Assembly: GCA_048498995.1 (NCBI GenBank)
Contig: JBEHWX010000019.1
Location: 17,093 to 81,092 of the forward strand
Source of the DNA: JBEHWX01 sp048498995
Lineage (GTDB): Bacteria > Bacteroidota > Ignavibacteria > OLB7
Direction: 5' to 3'
Length of the DNA: 64,000 nucleotides
The notes beneath the pieces were generated by a model, which was not told the origin of the DNA, did no database searches, and saw only the letters and a program-made list of their open reading frames with translations. Both the position numbers and the translations under genes were made by a program. Positions 53,736-62,800 of this stretch are shown here, piece by piece. Numbering within the stretch: the stretch's first letter is position 1; each line of letters opens with the position of its first letter.

Positions 53736-55952
53736 TTACCGGAAGACGGCGCGCGCCCACTCGTCCGGCGCCAGATCGCCGAGCGCGGCGGCCACGAGCT
53801 TCTCCGGGGCATCGGCCGGGGCGATCGTCAGGATGTTCCTCTCCCTCCGCGGATCGGGCAGCCAGAGGAGCAACCGCTGCTCGCCATCCCATCCGAGAAT
53901 CCTCCCGGTGGCATCGGCCCGGAATCCCTCCCGATAGTGCATCTCGCGCGGCACGAAGATCTCCGTCGGCGCCTCGACCGGCTCCCCCTCCAGCACGATC
54001 ACCGCCAGACGCTCCTGAAGGTCGAACGAGAGGGAGACCGGCATCGCCGAGGAGCGCCGCGGATAGGGGCGCGTGGCCACGTCGAGATTGCGCGGCGCGC
54101 GCTCCGGACCGAGCAGCGAGAAGTCCTCGAAGTTCCAGTTATCGTGGCCGTCGCGGGTGTTGTAGAGATCCCAGTTCCAGTAGGTCGCGTTCAGCAGAAA
54201 CGCCTCCACCTGCCGGAACTGGAGATCCATGTAGGCGCGGACCTGCACGTTGCCGTAGATCCTCGGGCGCATCGCCGTCGGGAACAGCCATCCCTGATCG
54301 GCGCCGAACTCGGTCAGGAACGGAACCATGTCCCGCTCGATCGCCGCCTGGCGGAACCGCGTGAACATCCTCGGCCACTCGAGCTCCTTGGAGAACATGT
54401 CGTCACCCCAGCCGCCGATGATCGGCTTGGCCGCGCCGCAGTACATGGTGTAGGCGTCGTAGTGATGGAACGAGAGGAGGAGCTGATCGGAGGGATCGGC
54501 GGCCTTCATCGCCAGACCGGTTTCGGGAGCGTCGGTGAAATCGATGTACTGGAACTCCGGCCCGCGCGCCGCATAGATCGTCCAGTCGACGCGCGGCTCG
54601 ACGAGGATGAGCGCGTCGGGATCGAACCGACGGACCTCGGCGATCGCCTCGCGGTAGAACTCCGGGAGCAGGTCCCGCTCGAACTCGACCCGGTCGATGC
54701 CGCACTGATGCGGCTCGTTGAAGATCTCGTAGCCGAGCACCGCGGGGTGCCCGTCCCCGCCATACAGCTCGCTGAAGTAGCGCGCCACCTGCCCGACGGT
54801 TTTCACGAAGTGGGTGCGCGCCGGAAAGTTGCGCAGCCCGGTCTCGATGTTCGTCAGCGAGTTGCGCCAGAAGGAGCGGAGCGTGTTGCGCGCCAGGTCC
54901 CGGTTGGCCGCGAACATCGTGTCGTAGTACTGGATGGTCCAGGCACGGTCCCGCAGGCTCGAGGTGGCCGGCCGCGGGTGCCGCTCGTCGACAGCGATCG
55001 CCCAGTCCGGGAAGCCGTCGCCACCGTAGACTTCGTGCGCGATATCCTGATGGAAGTCGATGAAGACGTGGATGCCGAGCGCCCAGAGCTCCTCGATGAT
55101 CTCGGTGATCTGGTGCAGATACTCCTCTCCCTCCGGCAGCAGCGATTCCAGGTTCTGATTCACCCTCGGCTCGAGCCCCTTCCAGAGCAGCAGAAGGCGG
55201 ACCACGTTGCAGCCGGATTCCCGCAGCAGCACGAGCTCCTTCCGGGCGCCCGCGATCTCCTCCCTGAGCGTGTCGAGATCGACGCGATCGTGGCGTCGGT
55301 GGTCGGCGGAATCGAGCGGATAGATCGGCAGATACGGCGGGAGCTTGACGCGCGCGCCGAAATTCACGCCGCGCAGCAGAAGGTAGCGGCCGCACGCGTC
55401 GCGCAGCCAGGTCCCCACCTTCCGGATGGCGCGCGCATGCTCCGGAGCGGTCGCGGCGCCGTCGGCGCCGGGGACGGCACCGGGGACGGGGTCATCGATG
55501 GCGGCGTCATCCGGCGCGCGCCGCACATCGTATTCGCTGTCGTCGTCCAGCTCGTGGCGTCCGCCGGCGGCGCAGCGCGCGGGGCGCTCGCCGGGGCCCA
55601 TGGCGGGGCGGCAGAGCATGTGGCATTTGACGCAGCGCATCCACCCGCTCTCGCCGGCGGCAACGAACCCGAGCAGGTATTCCTCCCCCGCGGCCGCCAC
55701 ATGCTCCCCCGCGGCGGGGCAGCGTCCGGCCGTGCGTCCGGGGCTGAAGAGCGCGGCGCAGGCGCGGCATCGCCGCCAGTGTCCGCGCCAGGCGGGAACT
55801 CCGGGAGCGTCCGGATCGATTCTATGGAGGAGGAAGCGCTCCTCCGGCGCCGCCAGATGCGCGGCGCCGACCGGGCACCGTCCGGCGGACTCTCCGGCCT
55901 GGAACAGCCCGCCGCACTTCCGGCAGAATCTCCATTGTTCGTGCACTGGCAT
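53736..55952 (-). CDS. GH5-type glycoside hydrolase with three N-terminal Cys-rich ribbons
   Basis: The 738-residue protein has no signal peptide. Residues ~9-143 hold three similar cysteine-rich units of type W/R-x2-CxxC-x8-GxCPxGxxH (FCRKCGGLFQAGESAGRCPV, WRRCRACAALFSPGRTAGRC, WMRCVKCHMLCRPAMG). They probably bind zinc. Residues ~175-650 are a clan-A cellulase/endoglycoceramidase-like barrel, with IHVFIDFHQDIAHE, EIFNEPHQ (acid/base Glu413) and FLTEFGADQG (nucleophile Glu548). A C-terminal beta domain follows. The lack of a secretion signal is unusual for a GH5. Substrate cannot be predicted. Confidence 0.87.
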   Translation of the reverse strand: MPVHEQWRFCRKCGGLFQAGESAGRCPVGAAHLAAPEERFLLHRIDPDAPGVPAWRGHWRRCRACAALFSPGRTAGRCPAAGEHVAAAGEEYLLGFVAAGESGWMRCVKCHMLCRPAMGPGERPARCAAGGRHELDDDSEYDVRRAPDDAAIDDPVPGAVPGADGAATAPEHARAIRKVGTWLRDACGRYLLLRGVNFGARVKLPPYLPIYPLDSADHRRHDRVDLDTLREEIAGARKELVLLRESGCNVVRLLLLWKGLEPRVNQNLESLLPEGEEYLHQITEIIEELWALGIHVFIDFHQDIAHEVYGGDGFPDWAIAVDERHPRPATSSLRDRAWTIQYYDTMFAANRDLARNTLRSFWRNSLTNIETGLRNFPARTHFVKTVGQVARYFSELYGGDGHPAVLGYEIFNEPHQCGIDRVEFERDLLPEFYREAIAEVRRFDPDALILVEPRVDWTIYAARGPEFQYIDFTDAPETGLAMKAADPSDQLLLSFHHYDAYTMYCGAAKPIIGGWGDDMFSKELEWPRMFTRFRQAAIERDMVPFLTEFGADQGWLFPTAMRPRIYGNVQVRAYMDLQFRQVEAFLLNATYWNWDLYNTRDGHDNWNFEDFSLLGPERAPRNLDVATRPYPRRSSAMPVSLSFDLQERLAVIVLEGEPVEAPTEIFVPREMHYREGFRADATGRILGWDGEQRLLLWLPDPRRERNILTIAPADAPEKLVAAALGDLAPDEWARAVFR

Positions 55953-56308
55953 CGACGGCTCGTCAGGGAAGCGTGAATATCGCGGCGAATATGGTGAAGA
56001 TTCCGCTTCCCCGACGCCTTCGGCTCTATCCAGGCGACGCCGGATGGCGCATGATCGCGGCGCCGATCACCGAGGCGTCCCGGAAACCTCCCGGAAGCCA
56101 CGCTCGGCGGCGGGATTCCGATGGTGTCCGGATGTTGTGGGGGCGAAATCGCCCGGATAACCATTACATTACGCGTCGCTCCCGCGCCGATCCGCGCACG
56201 GGTGCCGTCCGTGTCACATAGGCTCGCTTCGCCGCCGATCACCGGACGCGAACGGGCCGCCGCGACGAGATCCTCCGTCGTCGCCCATTACGATCGAACC
56301 TCTTGCTC
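55953..56308. other. Divergent intergenic region between GH5 and the YCF48-like gene
   Basis: 356 bases without a credible gene. It includes TACATTACGC (~56171), a partial match to the TAnnTTG box, on the plus side. No strong hairpin was seen. Confidence 0.45.
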
Positions 56309-57649
56309 ATGAAGATTGTCACTCCTCTTTTGCGTTGCCTTGCCCTGCTTCTGATGACGGCGGGAACCGCCATGGCGCAGAGCGGCTGGACCCTGGTCTA
56401 CGATAATCCGGACGTGCTTCCGCGCGTGCCGGCCCTCTCCTGCTCCGACGGAATGAACTGCACCGCCGTGGGGAGCTCCTACAGCGTGGACTTCTATCCC
56501 TCGATCGTCAGGACCACCGACGGCGGGTTCAGCTGGTCGCGCCAGGAGCATGGCCTCCCCTTCATCGAATACACCGCCAACGGCGGCAACGGCCTTACCG
56601 TGCAGCTCTACGATGTGGACATGGTCGACTCGGCGACCGCCTTCGTGGTGGGAGCGCAGGGGGCGATGCTCCGGACCACCGACGCGGGAGCCACCTGGCT
56701 CAGGTCGGACAGCATCACCTCGCAGCCGCTCACGTGGGTCTCCTTCGCCGACCGGATGACAGGCATCGCCGCCTCCAACGTCAAGACCCACAACGTGATC
56801 TACGTTACCCGCGACGGCGGGGTCAACTGGAGCGCGGAGACCAACGGACTCCAGGGCTTCGACAAGCTGATCGCGATCACGCCGTGGAAGCTGCTGGCGA
56901 TGACGGTGGACAACCAGGCGCATTACCTCTACAGCACCAACGGCGGCACGATCTGGTCGAGCTCCAGATTTCCGATCCAGAGCTCGCTCCAGCGCTCCTG
57001 GCATCCCTACTTCTCCTTCGTCGACACGCTCCACGGGTTCGCCGCGGGGGTGATCGCCAACGGCGCGGGCACGCAGGACGCGGTCTTCTCCACGCGCAAC
57101 GGCGGCGCCGACTGGACGCTCGTCTACGCGCAGCCGCAGATCGGCGGCGGCATGATCGCCATCCGCTTCACCGACACGCTCAACGGCGAGGCGGTCACCA
57201 AGACCGGCACGATCTATCGCACCATCGATGGCGGCAAGTCCTGGGAGCGGACCGTGCTGGCGCCATCGGATATTCTCGGAGCGCAGACGTTCACCGCGGT
57301 GAGCTTCGCCGGGCCGAAGATCATCGCGATCACCGGCGGAGGGAAGCTCCTCACCTACGGAACAGAGGTGGCGGCGGTGCCGATGGAGCATCGGATCTCC
57401 CCGAGTCTCTCCATCTACCCGAACCCCGCGTCGACCTCGGTGACGCTGGAAGTGCCGGAGCGGATGCGCGGCGCCGGTGAGCTCACCGTCACCTTCTTCG
57501 ATCAGCTCGGCGGCGAGGCCCGGCGCGTCGGCGCGCTCGCCGGCGACGGACGGATCAGCCTCTCGGTCGGCGACCTGCCGCGCGGCGTCTATCGCGCCCG
57601 GATCGCCGGCGCCGGCGATATCGTCTGGGGCGGATTCGTTCTCCGGTGA
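56309..57649 (+). CDS. Secreted YCF48/BNR-type propeller with a T9SS sorting domain
   Basis: The 446-residue precursor has a signal peptide (LLRCLALLLMTAGTAMA, cleavage near AQSG). Repeats with the BNR-like 'TTDGGxSW' signature are clear: VRTTDGGFSWSRQEHGLPF, RTTDAGATWLRSDS, VTRDGGVNWSAETNGL and RTIDGGKSWERTVLAP. They form a propeller like plant YCF48/HCF136 and other beta-propellers. The C-terminus has the T9SS pattern (LSIYPNPASTSVTLEVPERM, TVTFFDQLGGEARRV, LPRGVYRARIAGAGDIVWGG). The ATG at 56309 is favoured over the TTG at 56303. A hairpin follows. Function unknown. Confidence 0.87.
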   Translation: MKIVTPLLRCLALLLMTAGTAMAQSGWTLVYDNPDVLPRVPALSCSDGMNCTAVGSSYSVDFYPSIVRTTDGGFSWSRQEHGLPFIEYTANGGNGLTVQLYDVDMVDSATAFVVGAQGAMLRTTDAGATWLRSDSITSQPLTWVSFADRMTGIAASNVKTHNVIYVTRDGGVNWSAETNGLQGFDKLIAITPWKLLAMTVDNQAHYLYSTNGGTIWSSSRFPIQSSLQRSWHPYFSFVDTLHGFAAGVIANGAGTQDAVFSTRNGGADWTLVYAQPQIGGGMIAIRFTDTLNGEAVTKTGTIYRTIDGGKSWERTVLAPSDILGAQTFTAVSFAGPKIIAITGGGKLLTYGTEVAAVPMEHRISPSLSIYPNPASTSVTLEVPERMRGAGELTVTFFDQLGGEARRVGALAGDGRISLSVGDLPRGVYRARIAGAGDIVWGGFVLR

Positions 57650-57694
57650 TCCGCGAGACGATCGGCGCGCGATGAACATCACGCATGAACATCA

Positions 57695-57732
57695 CGAAGG
57701 CCCATCCTCCACCAACGGAGAATGGGCCTTCG
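57695..57732 (+). terminator. Terminator hairpin after the YCF48-like gene
   Basis: CGAAGGCCCAT (57695-57705) pairs with ATGGGCCTTCG (57722-57732), with an inner 4-bp CTCC/GGAG extension. CGCG follows, with no T run. Confidence 0.65.
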
Positions 57733-57819
57733 CGCATGCCGCGCCCGGCGTCGGGATCGGAGGCGGGCGCCATTACCATCGGCAACGCTTCAGGGCTCGC
57801 GCGGATCGGCCGCGCTCGC

Positions 57820-57826
57820 TACATTG
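57820..57826 (+). promoter_or_regulatory. TAnnTTG element (TACATTG)
   Basis: TACATTGGCCG lies 108 bp upstream of the start at 57928. It is a further copy of the recurring box. Confidence 0.4.
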
Positions 57827-57927
57827 GCCGTCGCGCGTCGAGGTCAGGTCCCCTCATGAGCTTCGTCCGGATCAACATCGCCGTCGCGCGCATCGCCCAG
57901 CAATCAGCACATCATCGACATCGTACC

Positions 57928-58695
57928 ATGCCGCAGCCGATCCGAATCTCCGAACGCCCCTGGCCCGGTCGCGGGTCTCACCGTGACGCACGACTCCTGG
58001 TCCGGCGCGCCCGCGCGGTTATCGGAGGCTTCGCCGCGGCGGTCGCCTGCCTGATCGCGCCGGCCACGCCGACCGCGGCACGGACACCGGCCGACGCTCC
58101 GGTCATCGCCGCGCGTGGGGCGCGGCCGGCGGCGTTCGTTCCCGCCGGCTGGAGCGCGATCGACACCGCCTGGGGGGAACTGAACGGGGACGGCCTCCGG
58201 GATTGCGCGCTGATCATCCAGCGCGACGAGCGTCCCTCCCCGGATGACGACGCGGATGGACGTCCGCGCATCCTGCTGGCGCTCCTCGGCGAGGCAGGCG
58301 GCTACACGCTTTCGGCGCGGGCCGATTCGCTCGTGCTCACCGAGACCGAGGGGGGCGTGATGGGAGATCCGCTGCAGGACCTCACCATCGAGCGTGGCTG
58401 CATCGTGATCTCCTTCTGGGGAGGGAGCCGCGAGAAGTGGAACGTCACCTACCGTTTCCGCTTTCAGGAGGGAGACTGGCGCATGATCGGCGTCAGCGGA
58501 GGGGACAGCGACCCCACGCGCGCGAGCAGCTACGACTTCAACCTGATGACCAGCCGCGTCGTCGTGAACTTCACCGATCACGAGCACCCGAAAACGAACC
58601 GTGCCTACACCAGGCGTCTGAAGCTCTCCCCGCTGCCGCGCATGGTCACCTTCCGCCCCTGGACCATCACGATCAACGACGACGTGGCGTTCTGA
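57928..58695 (+). CDS. Secreted hypothetical protein with an FG-GAP-like start
   Basis: A 255-residue protein. The N-terminus has a basic region and a hydrophobic segment (AVIGGFAAAVACLIAPATPT), a signal or anchor. The mature part begins FVPAGWSAIDTAWGELNGDG, which has the 'D-x-NGDGxxD' shape of FG-GAP/Ca2+-binding repeats. It continues LRDCALIIQ and contains IVISFWGGSREKWNVTYRFR. I recall this pattern in uncharacterised Gram-negative proteins of unknown role. It is convergent with the RDD gene. Confidence 0.65.
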   Translation: MPQPIRISERPWPGRGSHRDARLLVRRARAVIGGFAAAVACLIAPATPTAARTPADAPVIAARGARPAAFVPAGWSAIDTAWGELNGDGLRDCALIIQRDERPSPDDDADGRPRILLALLGEAGGYTLSARADSLVLTETEGGVMGDPLQDLTIERGCIVISFWGGSREKWNVTYRFRFQEGDWRMIGVSGGDSDPTRASSYDFNLMTSRVVVNFTDHEHPKTNRAYTRRLKLSPLPRMVTFRPWTITINDDVAF

Positions 58696-58726
58696 GCCGG
58701 ACGGACTCCCGGCCGGCGAACGCGGG

Positions 58727-59224
58727 TCAGATGCTCTCCACCGGGAAATCGACATCCTCCAGGCGCACCACCACGGTATCGGCCAGCATATCGCCGATCC
58801 GCTGATGCCTGCGCGACATCAGGATCGCCAGACCACCGATCAGCCCGCCGAACCCCGGATTGACCTCGATGAGGCGCAGGAGAGTGCGGACCGCGGCCTC
58901 CTGCCACCCCGGCCAGCTCCCATCGGTTTTCAGGATGATGAGCCCGCAGAATTTCTTGCCGAGCGTTCGAGCCCAGCGCCATTCCTGGATGAAGAAATAG
59001 GCGAAGTACGATAGTATGCCGAGCGTGGCGGCCAGCGCCTGCGAAACGTTGTTCAGCAAGGAGCCGACCACGACCCCGCAGACGATCGCGAAAATGTTGT
59101 CGATCACCAGGGCAAGATATCGTGGCGCGCTCGTGGTTCCCTCCAGCTCCTGCTCCCTCACGTGGGAACTCACCCTTGCCTGCTCGTCGAATCCCTGCTC
59201 GGCCGAATCTGAAATGTCGGACAT
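58727..59224 (-). CDS. RDD-family membrane protein
   Basis: The 165-residue protein has a short acidic N-terminus and then the RDD-type membrane domain: RYLALVIDNIFAIVCGVVVG (the RxxAxxxD signature), FFIQEWRWARTLGKKFCGLI and RRHQRIGDMLADTVVV near the end. RDD proteins are small membrane proteins, sometimes linked to Na+/H+ exchange or lipid transport; the role is open. The ATG at 59224 is preferred. It is followed by the convergent FG-GAP-like gene only 31 bp away. Confidence 0.85.
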   Translation of the reverse strand: MSDISDSAEQGFDEQARVSSHVREQELEGTTSAPRYLALVIDNIFAIVCGVVVGSLLNNVSQALAATLGILSYFAYFFIQEWRWARTLGKKFCGLIILKTDGSWPGWQEAAVRTLLRLIEVNPGFGGLIGGLAILMSRRHQRIGDMLADTVVVRLEDVDFPVESI

Positions 59225-59356
59225 GACGGTTACGGGAATGTGGTTCGTGGGGCGCCGGCGCGCCGCATGGCGAGGCGGCCGGCCGTGAACGTGGGGCAAT
59301 GCCAACCCGCCGCCGGGCAACGACGGCATTCAGGGATGGCGCGTGAAGATAGCGAA

Positions 59357-59385
59357 TCGGGCGCTCCGAAAATCGAAGCGCCCGA
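59357..59385 (-). terminator. Terminator-like hairpin after the toxin-immunity unit
   Basis: TCGGGCGCT (59357-59365) pairs with AGCGCCCGA (59377-59385) across an 11-nt loop, 28 bp beyond the end of the small acidic gene. It likely ends the DUF4157 transcript. Confidence 0.55.
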
Positions 59386-59413
59386 TGTGAGGAGCGGAAC
59401 ATTGGATGCGTGC

Positions 59414-59854
59414 TCAGGAGACTCTGGCGCCGCCGAGCTCGAGCACCGCGGAGCGATCGCCGGGGCGAATCGCGCGCAGGGAGACGAAGTAGAACTCCGG
59501 ATCCGACGGCCGGGGCACGAGCACGTCGAACAGCGCCATCGCCATCCGGCGCGACCAGACGAGCGAGTTGCCGAGATAGCGCCTCAGCTCCTCCGGATGC
59601 TCGACGAAGATCTCCTCGGATGACGGCACCGGCTCGGAGTCGTCATCGAAATATTCGGGATCCTCGGCAAGCATTTCGTCGCGCAGCGCCACGGCCGCGC
59701 GCCCGATCCGGCGAAGATCCTCCTCGCTCAACGATACCGAGAGCACCGATCGGTCGTTGACCTCGCGGTGTCCCCAGTGAAGATCGTCGACCCTGACGAC
59801 ATCGAGCGCGACCGGCTCTCCGTCGATCGTAGCGTTGTGATAGGTCTGCATCAT
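59414..59854 (-). CDS. Small acidic protein, candidate immunity partner of the DUF4157 gene
   Basis: The 146-residue cytoplasmic protein (MMQTYHNATIDGEPVALDVV at the start) is acidic, with DDDSEPVPSSEEIFVEHPEE in the middle. No signal peptide, membrane helix or recognised domain is visible. Its ATG overlaps the stop of the large DUF4157 gene (ATGA), so they are translationally coupled. Downstream small acidic proteins that directly follow polymorphic toxins are often their immunity proteins. That role is inferred from context only. Confidence 0.7.
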   Translation of the reverse strand: MMQTYHNATIDGEPVALDVVRVDDLHWGHREVNDRSVLSVSLSEEDLRRIGRAAVALRDEMLAEDPEYFDDDSEPVPSSEEIFVEHPEELRRYLGNSLVWSRRMAMALFDVLVPRPSDPEFYFVSLRAIRPGDRSAVLELGGARVS

Positions 59855-62800
59855 GGTCTTCCGATTTCAGTTACGCCATCAGGCTGCATGAGAATATACC
59901 CTGAAGCCTCGAACCTCTGACCGGCCTTCTGATCGTTGCCGACGCGCACGCCGGAGCGGAGGAAGAACTCCTCCGGAGAGACGATATCGCCGATCCCCTT
60001 CACCTTCGACTTCGAGCCGGGGAAGATGAACGTATCGGTGATCGGCGTGGATCCTCCCTCGGGGGGAGGGAACTTCTCGTTGAACGGCTTGGCGATCTTC
60101 TTGGTGAAGCGGTTCTGGGTGATTCCCTTGAACCCGATATCGAAATCGCTGAGCACGCCGTTCTCCCCCACGCGCGCGTTGCCGCGCATGCGGCTGCCGC
60201 CGATGACCATCGTGGCCCCCTCCTGCTCGAACAGCTTGAGCAGAAACGTCGCCTGCTCCTCGGTCATTCCGGTCACGTTGGCCGCGAGGTAGGAGACCTG
60301 CTGCTGACGCGTGAGCGTGAAGCTCGTTTTGGTGTAGTTGGTGACCGGCGCCCCCTCGGTCGTCGGATGGGCCATGGCGACATTGTCTCCGACGAACGTG
60401 CCGTAGTGCGTTCCCATGTTCTCCACCACCAGGCTCTGGCTCTCGGAAATCGTGGGGATCTCGCCATGGAACGAATAGGCCACCAGGGAGCCGGTGATGG
60501 CAAGCTGCGCCAGCAGGAGAGAGATGGCGCGGGCCTGCTCGCCGCTGTCGCCGTAGGTGTTGCGGATCGCCTCGATCTGATCGGCCACCTCCGCGGTGTA
60601 GGTGACAAGTCCCACGACGTTGGCGCCGTTTTCCACGTACCGGGCGATTTTGTAGTAGCGGAGCGCCGTGCCGACGCTGGATGCCATCTCCTCGGTGAGC
60701 CCGATGCCGGACTGCGAGGCGCGCACGCCGGCGACGATCACGCGTCCGGAGCGGAGCGCGGCCGCCCCGGCGAACGAGGCCACGATGGTGCTGATGTCGA
60801 GAATCGCCTCGGTGGCGCTCAGGTTGTCATGGCTGGCCTCATCGACCATGTGCGCCACCGCCGCGGTGGTTCCGGCCGCCAGCGACATGACGAAGGTGAC
60901 ATAGGCGGGAATCGCGAGGCTGGTGGCGCCGCCGGTGACCGCCAGCGACAGTCCGAGCGCCGCCAGGCCGATCGCCGCGGCGATGTAGCCGAGGATCTGC
61001 GAGAAGGTGATCGTGCTTTCGGTGCGGACCGTGCCGGCATATCCTCCCGGGCCGGGAATCTCGAAGTGGATGATGCCGATCGGGAATCGATTGTGCTGCC
61101 CCATGTCGTGCAACAGCGCGTACGGCACGCCGGTCTCGGCGTCGTTGGCCTTCGCCGAGAACTTGTAGGTATCCTCCGAGTTGGTCAGGTCCTTGAGATA
61201 CCAGGTATCTCCCTCGCGCCAGTAGTAGAGCTGCAGCGGCACCTCGGCCACGTAGCCCTTCTCCTTCTCGAATTTCGGATCGGGATAATAGGCCGCGAAG
61301 ATCCGCTTCGGATTCTTCTCCCGGATCTCCTCGAGCGGCTCCCTGGCCTTGTCCACCGCCTTGATCTCATCATCCATGTCCCGCTGATAGGATCCCGACT
61401 CGAGCATGTGGGCGATCCACGCGTCGAGTCCCTTCACGAGCGCGTCGTAGCGGGTAAGGAAGAGCTTCCAGTCGGGCGTGTCGATCGCCGCCTGAAGATC
61501 GGCGCCGGGATCGGTGGTGCCGAAGTTCGAGCTGCTGGCGCCGGTATACTCGTTGCTCGAGCTATACACGATTCCTCCGAACAGAGGCGCTCCCCAACCG
61601 GAGGTGCCGCTGGAGGTTTCCTTGCGCAACGCTTCGTAGAACGTGGAGGCGGCCCCCCTGATCTTTCCCTTGGTCGCCTCGTCGATCGGCTTTCCGGAGG
61701 TCATCGCCGGCCGCAGCGGCGTAACCTGGTTGGCCAGCGCCACCCACGCGTCGAACATCTCCCGCGAGATCACCTTGCGATCCATCGCGGTACGACGTAA
61801 CTGCACCAGCCGGATCTCCAGCGACAGGAGCTGATCCTCGTAGCCTCCCTCCTTCCGCTGCTCGGAAAGGGTCCCGGCCGCGCGTGACTCCGAGTAGGCG
61901 TACGCGTCGAGCTCGTTCGGATTCTGGAAGCCCCCGTCGATCACGCCGAACTCGTTCTTCCGGAAGCCGAACACATATTCCTTGACCACCGCGCCATCCC
62001 GCTCGTGCACCAGTCGGACCGTGTGACTGCGGTCCCCCTCGGGGCCGGAGGAGGAATAGCGGTTGGCCGACACCACGTCGTAGATCCTGATATCCACCTT
62101 GTCGTCGCCATCGATGTCGAAGGCCAGACCGGTATCGCCGGAGGGTTTGGGGATCAGCTTGCCGCGTGAACGGAGCTTGGCGTTCGGATCGGGACGATAG
62201 ACGCTGGCGGTAAAGGGGATATCGGCGCCGTAGAATCCCCGTGGCTCGTTCCCGTTGAGGCCGGTGAAGGCGATGCGCGCCAGGGAATCGTTGTACGCCT
62301 GGATCGAGATCCGGAAGCGGTCGTTGTACGGCCCGAGCGTCAGGTCGCGCGAGGAGACGCTCCCACCCTGGACCAGCATGTCGTCGGCGGTGACGTTCGG
62401 CTTCTTCTCGACCGGCGCTCCGGTGGTCGCCACCATCAGCTGAAACGGCACCTTGTTGGCCGTTCCGGTAAAGGTCTGCGTCCCTTCGGCAATCGTGGGA
62501 GGATCGATCGAGAGGATGTGCGGCGCCTTGCTGTTGGTGGTCAGGGCGATCACGGTCGGACCGCGGCCGTCGGTCATCGACACCACGTTCGGCAGCAGCT
62601 CGTCGTTGACCGCCACCCAGGGCCAGGAGACATCGACCTGCGTCTTGACGCCGGACTCCTTGTGCTTGATCTCGAGCTGAATCCGCTTGGTCTTCCCCTG
62701 CTTCCCGTTGCCGTCCGGAAGCTCCTTGAACAGGAGCACCAGATCCGGCTTGTAGTCGCCGTCGCTGTCGATCGTCATCTCGAGCCCGCCGTCGACAACG

